The notes below the pieces were generated by a model, which saw only the letters and a list, made by a program, of their open reading frames with translations, had not been told where the DNA came from and did not search any database. Both the position numbers and the translations under genes were made by a program. A DNA stretch of 64,000 nucleotides, from positions 683,241-747,240 of the forward strand of contig NZ_LMEP01000001.1 of NCBI RefSeq assembly GCF_001426405.1, written 5' to 3'. Numbering within the stretch: the stretch's first letter is position 1; each line of letters opens with the position of its first letter. The stretch is from Streptomyces sp. Root1304 (GTDB taxonomy: Bacteria > Actinomycetota > Actinomycetes > Streptomycetales > Streptomycetaceae). Positions 27,968-36,559 of this stretch are shown here, one piece after another.

Positions 27968-29607
27968 TGAGTGCCGTCACGACCACCGCCCCCTCCGCCG
28001 GGGCCGGTTCCGCCCCCTCCCTCACCACCGTCTTCGTACGGCTCAAGCTGGCGCTGCTGCGCAACGGGCTGCGCCAGTCGGGCGGGCGGACCGCCGCGTA
28101 CATCGCCTCGGCCGTCTTCGGCGCCTTCTTCGCCGCCCTGATGCTGCTGGCCTTCGTCCTGCTGCGGGGCAGCGCAGACGCCGACACCGTCGCGGTCCTC
28201 CTCACGGGGGCGCTCGCGCTCTCGTGGACGGTGATGCCGCTGTTCATCCCGAGCGGCGACGAGACCCTCGACCCCTCGCGGCTCGTGATGCTGCCGCTGC
28301 GGCCGCAGCCGCTCGTGCGGGCCCTGCTCGTGGCCTCGCTCGTCGGCGTCGGCCCGGTCCTCACCTTCCTCCTGGTCTTCGGCGCCGCGCTGTCCGTCGC
28401 GCACGGCGCCGCCGCGACCGTCGTCGCCGTCCTGGCCGTGCCGCTGGTGACCGTGACGTGCGTGGCGCTGTCGCGGGCGGTGGCCGCCGCCAACATCCGG
28501 CTCCTGACCTCCCGCAAGGGCCGCGACCTGGCTCTGCTGAGCGGTCTGGTGATCGCGGTCGGCATCCAGTTCGTGAACTTCGGGGTCCAGCGCCTCAACC
28601 GGGCCGGCAGCCTCACCTCCCTCGAACCGGCGGCGACCGTCGTCGGCTGGCTGCCGCCGGCCGCCGGGATCGGCGCGGTCGACGCGGCGAGCAGGGGCGA
28701 GCACCTGGTGGCGGCGGTCCGGCTGCTGCTCACGGCGGCCACCCTGGCGGCGCTGGTGTACTGGTGGCGGCGGAGCCTGGTGCGGCTGATGGTCGAGCCG
28801 GACGGTTCCACGATCGGCGCCGCCTCCGACAGCGGGCGGGAGAAGTCCACCGGTGCGGGGCTGCTCGGCCGCATCCTGCCGGACGGCCGTACGGGCACGG
28901 TCATGGAGCGCAGCCTGCGCTACATCTGGCGCGACCCGAAGACGAAGGCGGCGTGGGTGACCTCGCTCGCCATCGGCCTGATCGTCCCGCTGTTCAACGC
29001 CTTCCAGGGCAGCGGCTCGATCTACTTCGCGTGCTTCGCCTCGGGCATGCTCGGCATGCAGATGTACAACCAGTTCGGGCAGGACACCTCGGCGTTCTGG
29101 ATGGTCGCGCAGACCATCTCGACGAGCGCCGACGCGTACGCCGAACTCCGGGCGCGGGCCCTCGCCCTGCTGACGATCACCCTGCCGTTCACGGCGCTCG
29201 TCACGGCGGTGACGGCGGGCGTCCTCGGGCAGTGGTCGCGGTTCCCGGAGGCCCTGGGACTGGCGTTCGCGCTGCTCGGCGCGATGCTGGCCTCGGGCGC
29301 GGTGGCGTCGGCGGGCTTCCCGTACTCGATCCCCCAGGACAGCGGCTACAAGAACGTGGTGCCGGGGCAGGGCGGTCTGGCCTGGATGTCGATCCTGGGC
29401 GGCATGATCGCGGCCGCGGTGCTCTGCGCGCCGCTGATCGCCGGGACGATCTATCTGCACGTCTCCGACCAGGGGTCCCTGCTGTGGCTGGTGCTCCCGG
29501 TCGGCGCGCTGTACGGCGCGCTGATCGCCTGGGCGGGCCTGAAGGCGGCGGCCCCGCGCACGGCCCGGCGACTGCCGGAGATCCTGGCGGCGGTCAGCAA
29601 GGGCTGA
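27967..29607 (+). CDS. ABC-2 type exporter permease
   Basis: A 546-residue membrane protein with about twelve hydrophobic segments in two groups (residues about 45-250 and 335-535) separated by a cytoplasmic loop. Translationally coupled to the ATPase gene. The large size and paired membrane blocks match the streptomycete ABC exporters annotated as transporter permeases. Substrate unknown. A strong hairpin follows the stop. Confidence 0.85.
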   Translation: MSAVTTTAPSAGAGSAPSLTTVFVRLKLALLRNGLRQSGGRTAAYIASAVFGAFFAALMLLAFVLLRGSADADTVAVLLTGALALSWTVMPLFIPSGDETLDPSRLVMLPLRPQPLVRALLVASLVGVGPVLTFLLVFGAALSVAHGAAATVVAVLAVPLVTVTCVALSRAVAAANIRLLTSRKGRDLALLSGLVIAVGIQFVNFGVQRLNRAGSLTSLEPAATVVGWLPPAAGIGAVDAASRGEHLVAAVRLLLTAATLAALVYWWRRSLVRLMVEPDGSTIGAASDSGREKSTGAGLLGRILPDGRTGTVMERSLRYIWRDPKTKAAWVTSLAIGLIVPLFNAFQGSGSIYFACFASGMLGMQMYNQFGQDTSAFWMVAQTISTSADAYAELRARALALLTITLPFTALVTAVTAGVLGQWSRFPEALGLAFALLGAMLASGAVASAGFPYSIPQDSGYKNVVPGQGGLAWMSILGGMIAAAVLCAPLIAGTIYLHVSDQGSLLWLVLPVGALYGALIAWAGLKAAAPRTARRLPEILAAVSKG

Positions 29608-29620
29608 GCCCGTACGGACG

Positions 29621-29654
29621 CGGGCCCCGGGACGGTCGTACGTCTCGGGGCCCG
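29621..29654. terminator. Strong bidirectional hairpin
   Basis: CGGGCCCCGGGACG (29621-29634) pairs with CGTCTCGGGGCCCG (29641-29654), a 14-bp stem with one mismatch and a 6-base loop, between the permease and the convergent acetyltransferase. It is nearly identical to the hairpin at 34691-34732. Confidence 0.8.
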
Positions 29655-29664
29655 TGCCCGCCGG

Positions 29665-30510
29665 TCAGCTCACGGGGTGTCTCGCCGCCTCCCACCGCGT
29701 GTGCGCGGCGCGGACGCGGTGCCAGAGTTCCGCGCGTGCGGGGGCGTCGACGTCGCTCAGGTCCAGGCGGAACACGCCGGCCAGCACGTCGTACCAGTCG
29801 TCGGCCGATGCGATGGTCCGCTCGTCCGTTCCCCCCGCGCCGGTCCGGCGGAGCACGCAGCCGCGCAGCACGTCCACGCCCTCGGCGTCGCGGCGCTGGG
29901 CGCTGAGGACCCGGACGAAGCCGGACTCGGGGGAGGTGGAGAGCCGGACGTGCTCCTCCTCGAAGGAGGACAGGTCCGCCGGTTCCGGCGCGAAGTCCAT
30001 CCCCGTGAACGAGCCGCGCGGGTCATGGGTGAACCGCCAGCCGCCGGGCACCGCCGTCGACGGGGCCAGCGCGTAGGTGAAGGGCCCCTGGGTGTGGCTG
30101 CCCTCGCGCAGCGGCAGGGGCTCGTGCAGTCCGTCGCCGAGCCCGGTGTCGACGAACCAGCGTTCGCCGTCGAGCCGGACGGTGAGCGCGAGGTGGTTGC
30201 CGTCCGCGTTCGCGGGGTCCTCGGGGGTGCCCTGCACCCCGGCCCGGTGCCGGGTCACCTCGTAGCCGAGGGCGGTGAGGAGTTCGCTGAAGGCCCCGTT
30301 GAGGTGGAAGCAGTAGCCACCGCGTCCGCGCAGGATCCGGGCCACGGACGCGGCGGCGCCGATGCCCGTCGGCCGTCCCAGATGGATGTCGAGGTTCTCG
30401 TACGCGACCCGCTCCACCTGGGCCCGGTGCAGTTCCCCCAGCGCCTCGGCGGTCGGGGCCGCCGGCCGGGCGACCCCCAGTACGGCCAGATACCCGTCGA
30501 CGTCGATCAT
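29665..30510 (-). CDS. nat: Arylamine N-acetyltransferase
   Basis: A 281-residue NAT-family enzyme that moves acetyl from acetyl-CoA to arylamines or hydrazines. The catalytic triad is complete: C67 in RGGYCFHLN, H106 in DGNHLAL and D121 in VDTGLGD. The length is normal for bacterial NATs (about 275-285). It is a single gene, convergent with the ABC exporter, with no linked pathway genes. Confidence 0.92.
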   Translation of the reverse strand: MIDVDGYLAVLGVARPAAPTAEALGELHRAQVERVAYENLDIHLGRPTGIGAAASVARILRGRGGYCFHLNGAFSELLTALGYEVTRHRAGVQGTPEDPANADGNHLALTVRLDGERWFVDTGLGDGLHEPLPLREGSHTQGPFTYALAPSTAVPGGWRFTHDPRGSFTGMDFAPEPADLSSFEEEHVRLSTSPESGFVRVLSAQRRDAEGVDVLRGCVLRRTGAGGTDERTIASADDWYDVLAGVFRLDLSDVDAPARAELWHRVRAAHTRWEAARHPVS

Positions 30511-30629
30511 GCTCCCCCACCCTCTGCGGACACCCTGCGCGAACGGGTGATCAGCATAGGCACCGGCACTGACACCGGCGCGGGAGCCGGCAGCGGCCCG
30601 CGGTGGCGGAGCACGATCCGGGGCGTCGG

Positions 30630-31850
30630 TCAGGCAGCGTGGTTGTAGCCGAACCCCACGTCGTAGGACCAGACTTTCTGGGCGCCGAGGAGCGGGGTCT
30701 TCCAGTCGCCCGTGCCCCGGTAGAGGGACATGTCGCCGGTAGGACGGATGGCGAGCAGGTCGGGACGGCCGTCCTTGGAGACGTCTCCGGCCGCTATGAG
30801 GAACGCGAAGGCGTTCCAGCCGCCGCCCACCCGGGTGCGCGGGGCGAAGGTGCCGTCGCCCTTGCCCAGGTGGCTCCAGAGGACGCCCGAGGTGTCACGG
30901 GCGAGGAGGTCTCCGGCCGGGCCGCCCGCGATGTCGCCGACGGCGGTGATGTCGTTGTAGATGCCCCAGCCGGTGCCGAGCTTCTTCCGGGCGGTGAAGG
31001 GGCTGGTGGCGTTGCCGGTTCCGGGGTGCAGCCAGAGAACGCCGGCCTTGTCGGCGGCGAGGACGTCCGGCCTGCCGTCGCCGGTCAGGTCGCTGCCTCC
31101 GGTGATCCGGTCGTAGATCTGCCAGCCGGCGCCGACCCTGATACGGCCGTAGAAGCCGCCCTGGCCGTTGCCGGCGTGGAGCCACAGCACCCCGGAGGTG
31201 TCGCGGGTGAGGATGTCGCTCACGGTCGATCCGCCGAGGTTGCCGACCGACGCGATCCGGTCGTAGACCTGCCATCCCGGGCCGATGAACTCACGATGGT
31301 GCGAGTCCATTTCCAGCTCACCGCTGTAGTACGTGCTGTCGGTGCGCCACAGGCCGCCGCCGGATTCCCGCTGGAGCAGGTCGAAGGCGCCGTCGACATC
31401 GAGGTCGTGCGCAGCGGGCCGGCGGACGAGCTTGAAGGAGCCGGAGGCCTTGAAGCCGAGCGGGATGCCGTCAAGCGTGATCGTCCAGGTGTAGTCGCCG
31501 TTGGGGGCATCACCCTTCTCGATGTTGTGGGCGTCCCAGTAAAGCCTGAATGTGCTCGAACTCGAGGGTGTGCCCAGGAGCTCGGTGGTCGTGTAACCGG
31601 TGCGGGTGTTGCGCATGACGACGGTGGCCCACGCGCCCCCCGTCAGTTCCCACTCCAGCGCGACGTACTGCCGGTTGGTCATGTCGATGACCGGCGGAAC
31701 GGTGTGCCGGACCAGCGTGATGTCGTCCTCGGCCGTGGCGGTTGTGGCGGCCGTGGCGGCCGTGGTATCTACCGCGCCTGCGGCGAACGTGACGGACAGG
31801 ACGGCGGCCAGGGCAGTCGCAAACCGCCGGGCGGCGCGGGGACGGCGCAA
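30630..31850 (-). CDS. Secreted FG-GAP/VCBS-repeat protein
   Basis: A 406-residue protein with a clear Sec signal peptide (MRRPRAARRF, hydrophobic stretch, cleavage near ATAATA). Residues about 50-140 form a beta-rich domain (TWTITLDGIPLG). Residues 150-400 hold five FG-GAP/VCBS-like repeats with the pattern D-x-x-GDGRPDLLA, SGVLWLH and RVGGGW. It is somewhat less GC-rich than its neighbours. Likely a beta-propeller surface or exported protein with a binding role; no catalytic domain is visible. Confidence 0.85.
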   Translation of the reverse strand: MRRPRAARRFATALAAVLSVTFAAGAVDTTAATAATTATAEDDITLVRHTVPPVIDMTNRQYVALEWELTGGAWATVVMRNTRTGYTTTELLGTPSSSSTFRLYWDAHNIEKGDAPNGDYTWTITLDGIPLGFKASGSFKLVRRPAAHDLDVDGAFDLLQRESGGGLWRTDSTYYSGELEMDSHHREFIGPGWQVYDRIASVGNLGGSTVSDILTRDTSGVLWLHAGNGQGGFYGRIRVGAGWQIYDRITGGSDLTGDGRPDVLAADKAGVLWLHPGTGNATSPFTARKKLGTGWGIYNDITAVGDIAGGPAGDLLARDTSGVLWSHLGKGDGTFAPRTRVGGGWNAFAFLIAAGDVSKDGRPDLLAIRPTGDMSLYRGTGDWKTPLLGAQKVWSYDVGFGYNHAA

Positions 31851-32028
31851 TTCAGTTCTCCCTCGGACGCATCAGGTGCCACTTGCACCACATTCCTGTG
31901 ACGCACGAGAAGGCGAAAGGTTGTACGGAGACGGCCCGCGCCTCGAACCGGCGCGAGTACGGAGGGTTTACGCGTCACGCAGGTCTTGGCCGACGGCGTT
32001 CCCGGCGCCGCCGGCCACCCCGGCGATC

Positions 32029-33093
32029 TCAGGACGGGAGCGCCTGGACGATCGCTTCCACGCGTTCCCGCCAGGGGGTCGCGACGGCGGTTTCGGGCTG
32101 GAAGCGGCGGGCGTGGGCCTTCCAGGCCTCCTCCGTGCGGCAGGGGCCGCAGAAGGTCTCGTCGGCCGTGGGCCGGAAGACGTGCGTGTTGCCGGGGCCG
32201 TCGCAGGTCACCAGCTCGGCGACGCGCGTCCCGGCCGGTTCGGACACCGCCGTACGGGCCGGGGCGGGCCCGGCCGGGAGCTTCTCCGTCAGGCGGTGCC
32301 GGAGGAAGCCCGCCGCCGAACGGACCCCGCCGCGCGGCAGATGCGCCGTCAGCGCATGGCGCAGGTCCGCGACGGACACCCCCCTCCGCAGCCATTCCGC
32401 CGCCGCCTCCGCCAGCCCACGGGCCTCCCTGACCCCGAGCAGCAGGTCCCGGTTCTGGTGCCGCAGCGACAGCAGCACCCGCTCGGCTTCCACGACTTCG
32501 GGGGCGGCCGGGCTCTCGGGCGTCGACGGCGCCTCCGGGGCGGCGGGCTCGGGGTCGGCGGCGGGCTCGGGGTGCGGCTCGGGGGCCGGTTCCCGCTCCG
32601 GTTCCGGGGCGGCTTCCGGGGCCGGTTCCGGGCGCTGCGGCCGCTCTTTGGTGGGTGGGTGGGAAGAAGTCTTGTCTCCGTCTTTGTCTACCGGTTGAGT
32701 CGCCGGGTGCCGGACACTCCGAAAACCGGTAGTCGGTTCCCCGTCAGCCGGAGACCCGGCCGGTACCCCGTCCCGGAGCCCGTTCGCCTGCTCACGCGTG
32801 AGGGTGACGTTCGACAGCAGCTGCTCGGTCACCCAATGCCCCCTCCGGCTATGCCACTTCCACTCGTGGAGGTACCCGCACTCCGTCAGCCAGACCTTCG
32901 CCCGGTGGTACGCCCGGGGCCGCATGCCCAGGTCGGCCGCGTGCTCCCCGAGCGGCTTGGTGCCGTCGGTCTCGGGGAGGCCCTGCACGTAGATGAGGAG
33001 GAGCTTCGCGTCGCTGTTCAGACGCGGGTGTCGCACGACACTGTTCGAGACCTTGGTGAAACACCGAACAGGGGCGATAGCATGCCGAAGCAT
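32029..33093 (-). CDS. Winged-helix DNA-binding protein with Pro/Glu linker
   Basis: 354 residues from ATG 33093; the frame is open to 33210, but the upstream part looks non-coding. Residues about 1-90 form a winged helix-turn-helix (VRHPRLNSDAKLLLIYVQGLPE, RAYHRAKVWLTECGYL) like those in replication-initiator or GntR-related proteins. A long Pro/Glu/Ala-rich linker follows. The C-terminal 130 residues are helical with a Cys pair (CGPCRTEE) and two further cysteines. Related orphan regulators are common in streptomycetes, but the target is unknown. Confidence 0.7.
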   Translation of the reverse strand: MLRHAIAPVRCFTKVSNSVVRHPRLNSDAKLLLIYVQGLPETDGTKPLGEHAADLGMRPRAYHRAKVWLTECGYLHEWKWHSRRGHWVTEQLLSNVTLTREQANGLRDGVPAGSPADGEPTTGFRSVRHPATQPVDKDGDKTSSHPPTKERPQRPEPAPEAAPEPEREPAPEPHPEPAADPEPAAPEAPSTPESPAAPEVVEAERVLLSLRHQNRDLLLGVREARGLAEAAAEWLRRGVSVADLRHALTAHLPRGGVRSAAGFLRHRLTEKLPAGPAPARTAVSEPAGTRVAELVTCDGPGNTHVFRPTADETFCGPCRTEEAWKAHARRFQPETAVATPWRERVEAIVQALPS

Positions 33094-33196
33094 TTCTGGT
33101 GGACCTCTGTATTCCACTGGCAGTGAAGGTCCCCGGACTCCCTGGTGTTGGCGCACCAGCCGGGGACCGCTCCATTTACGGAGCGTGATGATGTGA

Positions 33197-33607
33197 TCAC
33201 CGTAGCGCACACATCACCGTGCGATGCAACAACTCCGGCTCTACGAAAGGATCTTCGATCGTCGGCCGCGACCTCCAGTCCAGCGGCCAGGTCACCCCGT
33301 ACAGCGCCGGAATCCCTACGAACGCCTCACTGCGCCCGTTCCGGCCCAGTGCCCTCGCGGGCGCCGGCCACGCGAAGTCCCCGACGGTCTGCGGCGGTAG
33401 CAGGAAGTAGTAGTTCCGCTCCCCCGTCGCCGCCCGCACGATCGGGCCCGCCTGGAAGTCCGTGAACTCCATCAGCCGGTAGGCCACGTCCTCACCGATG
33501 AAGCCGCCGATCCGTACGGCGTCGAAGTGCACGCCCGCGTGACGGAGGGCGTGACCGGTCGCAGGCACCCAAGAAGGCACCGCGTCAAGCGACTTGCGCA
33601 GATTCAT
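33197..33607 (-). CDS. Short primase-polymerase-like protein
   Basis: 136 residues. I align it by eye with the C-terminal two thirds of the protein at 26229-26894: FDAVRIGG with [27 protein letters not shown] with [18 protein letters not shown], and a shared W-x-R-RPT segment. It therefore looks like a truncated relative of the AEP-type protein without the Cys-containing N-terminus. It is divergent from the XRE/DUF397 pair, 82 bp away. The ribosome site is weak, so the start is uncertain. Confidence 0.6.
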   Translation of the reverse strand: MNLRKSLDAVPSWVPATGHALRHAGVHFDAVRIGGFIGEDVAYRLMEFTDFQAGPIVRAATGERNYYFLLPPQTVGDFAWPAPARALGRNGRSEAFVGIPALYGVTWPLDWRSRPTIEDPFVEPELLHRTVMCALR

Positions 33608-33689
33608 GCGGCCAGCTTGGAGGCCGTGTTCTCCTGTGACCAGCGACACAGTCCGTTTGTGCAGGACTGTGCACTCGGGGAGGTGGGCT

Positions 33690-34508
33690 GTGAACAAGGG
33701 GAACAGCAGGAGCCCAGGGGCCGCGAAGGCCTTCGGGAGACTGCTGCGGTTCTACCGGGAACGGGCCGGGATCTCGCAGGAGGCGCTGGGCCGGGAAACC
33801 GGATACTCGAAGTCCCAAGTGGCCATGATCGAGCGCGGGGAGCGGCGCGCGAAGGGAGACTTCGTCGCCATCGCCGACGGGATGCTGGGTGCACAAGGTG
33901 CACTTCTGGAGGTGGCCGCGGAGGTACCGCTCAGCGCGGTGGCCGCCTGGTTCGAGGATTACCTGGAGGAGGAGGCGAAGGCCGCCGGGATCCACGCGTA
34001 CGCGAACCAGTTGATCCCCGGGCTGCTCCAGACCCCTGACTACGCACGAGCCGTCTTCAACTGCGCCAACCCTCCCTGGGAGGACGACGAGCGGGAGGCG
34101 ATGATCGAGAACCGCATGGCGAGACACGCGGTGTTCCACCGCAAGCCCTTCACGCTGATCAGGTTCGTTCTGGAGAAGACCGCACTCACCCGCCCGATCG
34201 GCGGATCCCAGATCCTCAGGGACAACCTGATCCACATCCTTGATGTCGCCCGACTTCGCAACGTCGAGATCCAGGTCATGCCGGAGGACCGGGAGACCCA
34301 TGCCGGGCTCGATGGTCCGTTCACCCTGCTGGAGACGGAAGCCCGCAAAGGGCAACTCGTCTATGTCGAGTGGCAGAGCGGCAGGTACTTTCTCACCGAG
34401 CAGCCCGAGTTGGGTGACGCCTTCGCTCGATACGGTTCGTTGCGGGCCCAAGCACTCACCCCCGAAGAATCAGCAGACTTCATCGAACAGGTGGCACGGA
34501 AGCTATGA
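33690..34508 (+). CDS. XRE-family regulator with DUF5753 domain
   Basis: A 272-residue protein from GTG 33690, with GGGGAGG upstream. Residues about 10-70 are an XRE helix-turn-helix (LLRFYRERAGISQEALGRETGYSKSQVAMIERGERR). Residues about 95-265 form DUF5753 (IHAYANQLIPGLLQTPDYARA, later SGRYFLTEQPELGDAFARYGSLRAQAL). The stop overlaps the DUF397 ATG (ATGA). This is the standard streptomycete XRE/DUF397 pair; such pairs affect development and secondary metabolism in studied cases. Confidence 0.92.
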   Translation: MNKGNSRSPGAAKAFGRLLRFYRERAGISQEALGRETGYSKSQVAMIERGERRAKGDFVAIADGMLGAQGALLEVAAEVPLSAVAAWFEDYLEEEAKAAGIHAYANQLIPGLLQTPDYARAVFNCANPPWEDDEREAMIENRMARHAVFHRKPFTLIRFVLEKTALTRPIGGSQILRDNLIHILDVARLRNVEIQVMPEDRETHAGLDGPFTLLETEARKGQLVYVEWQSGRYFLTEQPELGDAFARYGSLRAQALTPEESADFIEQVARKL

Positions 34509-34681
34509 GCAACGATCTCCACTGGTTCAAGAGCAGCTACAGCAGCCCCCAGGGTGGCGACTGCGTCGAGGTCGCCACCTGCCCCCACACCGTCCACGTC
34601 CGGGACTCCAAGGACACCCTGATCCCGTCCTTCGAGGTCTCCCCCACCGCCTGGGCCGCCTTCCTCGCCCAGCTCGGCTGA
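34505..34681 (+). CDS. DUF397 small protein
   Basis: A 58-residue protein overlapping the XRE-gene stop by 4 bp. It has the family pattern W-F-KSSYSS near the start, GGDCVEVA, and VRDSKD followed by F-x-V-SPTAWAAFL at the end. DUF397 proteins are the usual partners of XRE/DUF5753 regulators and are thought to antagonise them. The strong hairpin 9 bp later ends the unit. Confidence 0.93.
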   Translation: MSNDLHWFKSSYSSPQGGDCVEVATCPHTVHVRDSKDTLIPSFEVSPTAWAAFLAQLG

Positions 34682-34690
34682 GCCCGCGCA

Positions 34691-34732
34691 GCCGTGGGCC
34701 CCGGGACGGTCGTCCGTCCCGGGGCCCACGGC
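34691..34732. terminator. Long perfect bidirectional terminator
   Basis: An 18-bp perfect stem, GCCGTGGGCCCCGGGACG (34691-34708) with its complement at 34715-34732 and a 6-base loop, lies between the convergent DUF397 and DoxX-like genes. Confidence 0.88.
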
Positions 34733-34739
34733 AAGGCGC

Positions 34740-35126
34740 TCAGCCCGTGAAGGCCTCCGGGCCGAAGCGGCCCCAGACCACGAAGCCGATGAGGACCAGG
34801 TAGGCCAGGTCCACGGCCACGAGCTTCAGTTCGTTGCGCCGTACCCGTACGACCGCCGCTCCCGCCATGACGATCATCAGCCCCACCCCGGCCAGTGGCA
34901 CCAGGACCGGCGCCGTGCCGAGCAGGGCGGGCAGCACCAGCCCGACGGCCCCCAGGGCCTCCAGGGCTCCGATGGCCTTCACGCTCCCCGCGCTGAAGTC
35001 GTCGACCCACTGCCCGCTCGGACCGGCGGCGGCGATCTTCGTCTTGGGGACGACGACCTTGTACATGCCACCGGCCAGGTAGGCGGCGGCGAGGAGTCCG
35101 GCGACGATCCACAGCGCGATGTTCAC
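34740..35126 (-). CDS. DoxX-like membrane protein
   Basis: A 128-residue protein with four hydrophobic segments (near 1-20, 48-66, 72-92 and 100-120), and PKTKIAAAG and VDDFSAGSVKAIGALEALGAVGL as in the DoxX-like family. These small proteins are often linked to redox or thiol metabolism. The upstream same-strand gene, 68 bp away, is an AhpD-like protein, so a shared role in redox stress is plausible. Confidence 0.8.
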   Translation of the reverse strand: MNIALWIVAGLLAAAYLAGGMYKVVVPKTKIAAAGPSGQWVDDFSAGSVKAIGALEALGAVGLVLPALLGTAPVLVPLAGVGLMIVMAGAAVVRVRRNELKLVAVDLAYLVLIGFVVWGRFGPEAFTG

Positions 35127-35194
35127 GGCTGTCTCCTTTACGGGGAAGGGCGGTTACGGGGCGGGGCGGCGGTCGCGGTGATGGTTGCCGGGTG

Positions 35195-35665
35195 TCAGCC
35201 GTGCTGGCCCGGGCGGTAGTCGCCGGCCGGCTGCTGGATGATGGCGTTGCCCCGGTTGAAGGCGTTGATGATCGCGATCTGGGCGACGAGCGCGGCGAGC
35301 TGCTCCTCGTCGTAGTGCTTGGCCGCGTTCTCCCAGACCTCGTCCGGGACGCCGCCGCCGTCGGCCAGGCGGGTGCCGTACTCGGTCACTTCGAGGGCCG
35401 CGCGCTCGGCGTCCGTGAACACCGTGGCCTCCCGCCAGGCGGCGACGAGGTGGAGGCGGACCGAGGTCTCACCGGCGGCGGTGGCGTCCTTGGTGTGCAT
35501 GTCGAGGCAGTAGGCGCAGCCGTTGATCTGGCTGGCCCGGATCTTCACGAGCTCCTGCGTCGCGTGCGGCAGGGTCGAGTCCGCGAGGGCCTGGTTGGCG
35601 GCGATGATGTGCTTCCAGACCTTGCCGGAGATCTGGCTGGCGAACATGTTCAGGCGAGCGGTCAT
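35195..35665 (-). CDS. Carboxymuconolactone decarboxylase-family (AhpD-like) protein
   Basis: A 156-residue protein with the AhpD-core redox motif CAYCLDMHTKDA (two cysteines, then His) in the first half, and the HYDEEQLAALVAQIAIINAFNR segment typical of AhpD/CMD proteins. The CxxC and His suggest a peroxidase or disulfide-reductase-type activity rather than lactone decarboxylation. Probably an operon with the DoxX-like gene downstream. Confidence 0.88.
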   Translation of the reverse strand: MTARLNMFASQISGKVWKHIIAANQALADSTLPHATQELVKIRASQINGCAYCLDMHTKDATAAGETSVRLHLVAAWREATVFTDAERAALEVTEYGTRLADGGGVPDEVWENAAKHYDEEQLAALVAQIAIINAFNRGNAIIQQPAGDYRPGQHG

Positions 35666-35875
35666 GGCGGGCTCCTCCGTCGTGGTCGTTGACTACACCC
35701 CCAGGACGGGACGGGCCCTCCGGGATGTGACACGGCGGAATGTGACCTGCGTCTCGCGGCGCCCGCGCCGGTCGCGGACCGCTCCCCGGCCCAGGACTCG
35801 CGGCCCGCGCCCGCCCCGGCCCCGGCCCGCCGAATTCCCTTGCCCGCGGCGGGTGCCCCGTACGATCCTCGCCGC

Positions 35876-36457
35876 ATGGACCTCCTCGCCGTACCCAGGC
35901 CCGTGATCGCCCTCGACGACGCGCTCACCCTGCGCGTGTTCGACGCCGTGGCGGACCTTCCCGAGTTCCTCCGGGTCGTCGAGGAGTCGCTCGACCATCT
36001 GCGGCCGTGGATGCCCTGGGCCTCCGAGCACAGCCCCGACCGGGGGACCGCCTTCCTCGCGGGGCTGCCCGCGGCATGGGCGAGCGGGGCCTCGTACACG
36101 TACGCGATCGTGCTCGACGGCGCCCTCGTCGGCTCCTGCGGGCTGCACCGGCACGAGGACACCCCGGACGGCGCCGTGGAGGTCGGCTACTGGCTGCATC
36201 CGGCCGCGACCGGCCGGGGTGTGGTGACCCGGGCGGCCCGCGCGCTGGTGGAGGAGGCGTTCCGGATGCCCGGTGTCGAGCGCGTCGAGATCGTCCACGA
36301 TCCGGCGAACCGGGCGAGCGGCGCCGTTCCCGCCCGGCTCGGGTTCACGGCGGGCGAGCGGCGCCCCGCCGAAGCGCTCGCCCCGGCCGAGACCGGCGAA
36401 CTCCAGGTCTGGCACCTGTCCCGGAACCCCGGCGCGGGACCTGCCAAGGAGCACTGA
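35876..36457 (+). CDS. GNAT acetyltransferase (RimJ/RimL-like)
   Basis: A 193-residue protein matching RimJ/RimL-type N-acetyltransferases: LRPWMPWASEH near 42-52, VEVGYWLHPAATGRGVVTRAARALVEEAF with the acetyl-CoA loop at about 102-130, and IVHDPANRASGAVPARLGF. The acceptor is unknown. ATG 35876 matches the usual length; the frame is open a little further upstream. Confidence 0.85.
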   Translation: MDLLAVPRPVIALDDALTLRVFDAVADLPEFLRVVEESLDHLRPWMPWASEHSPDRGTAFLAGLPAAWASGASYTYAIVLDGALVGSCGLHRHEDTPDGAVEVGYWLHPAATGRGVVTRAARALVEEAFRMPGVERVEIVHDPANRASGAVPARLGFTAGERRPAEALAPAETGELQVWHLSRNPGAGPAKEH

Positions 36458-36559
36458 CGCGGGCCCGGCGGGAAGGGTTCCGTCCGCCCCGGCGGCGTCG
36501 GTACGTTGAGCCGATCTTCGTACCTCTCCCCCCTCGTCGGACCGAACCCCAGGACTCCC

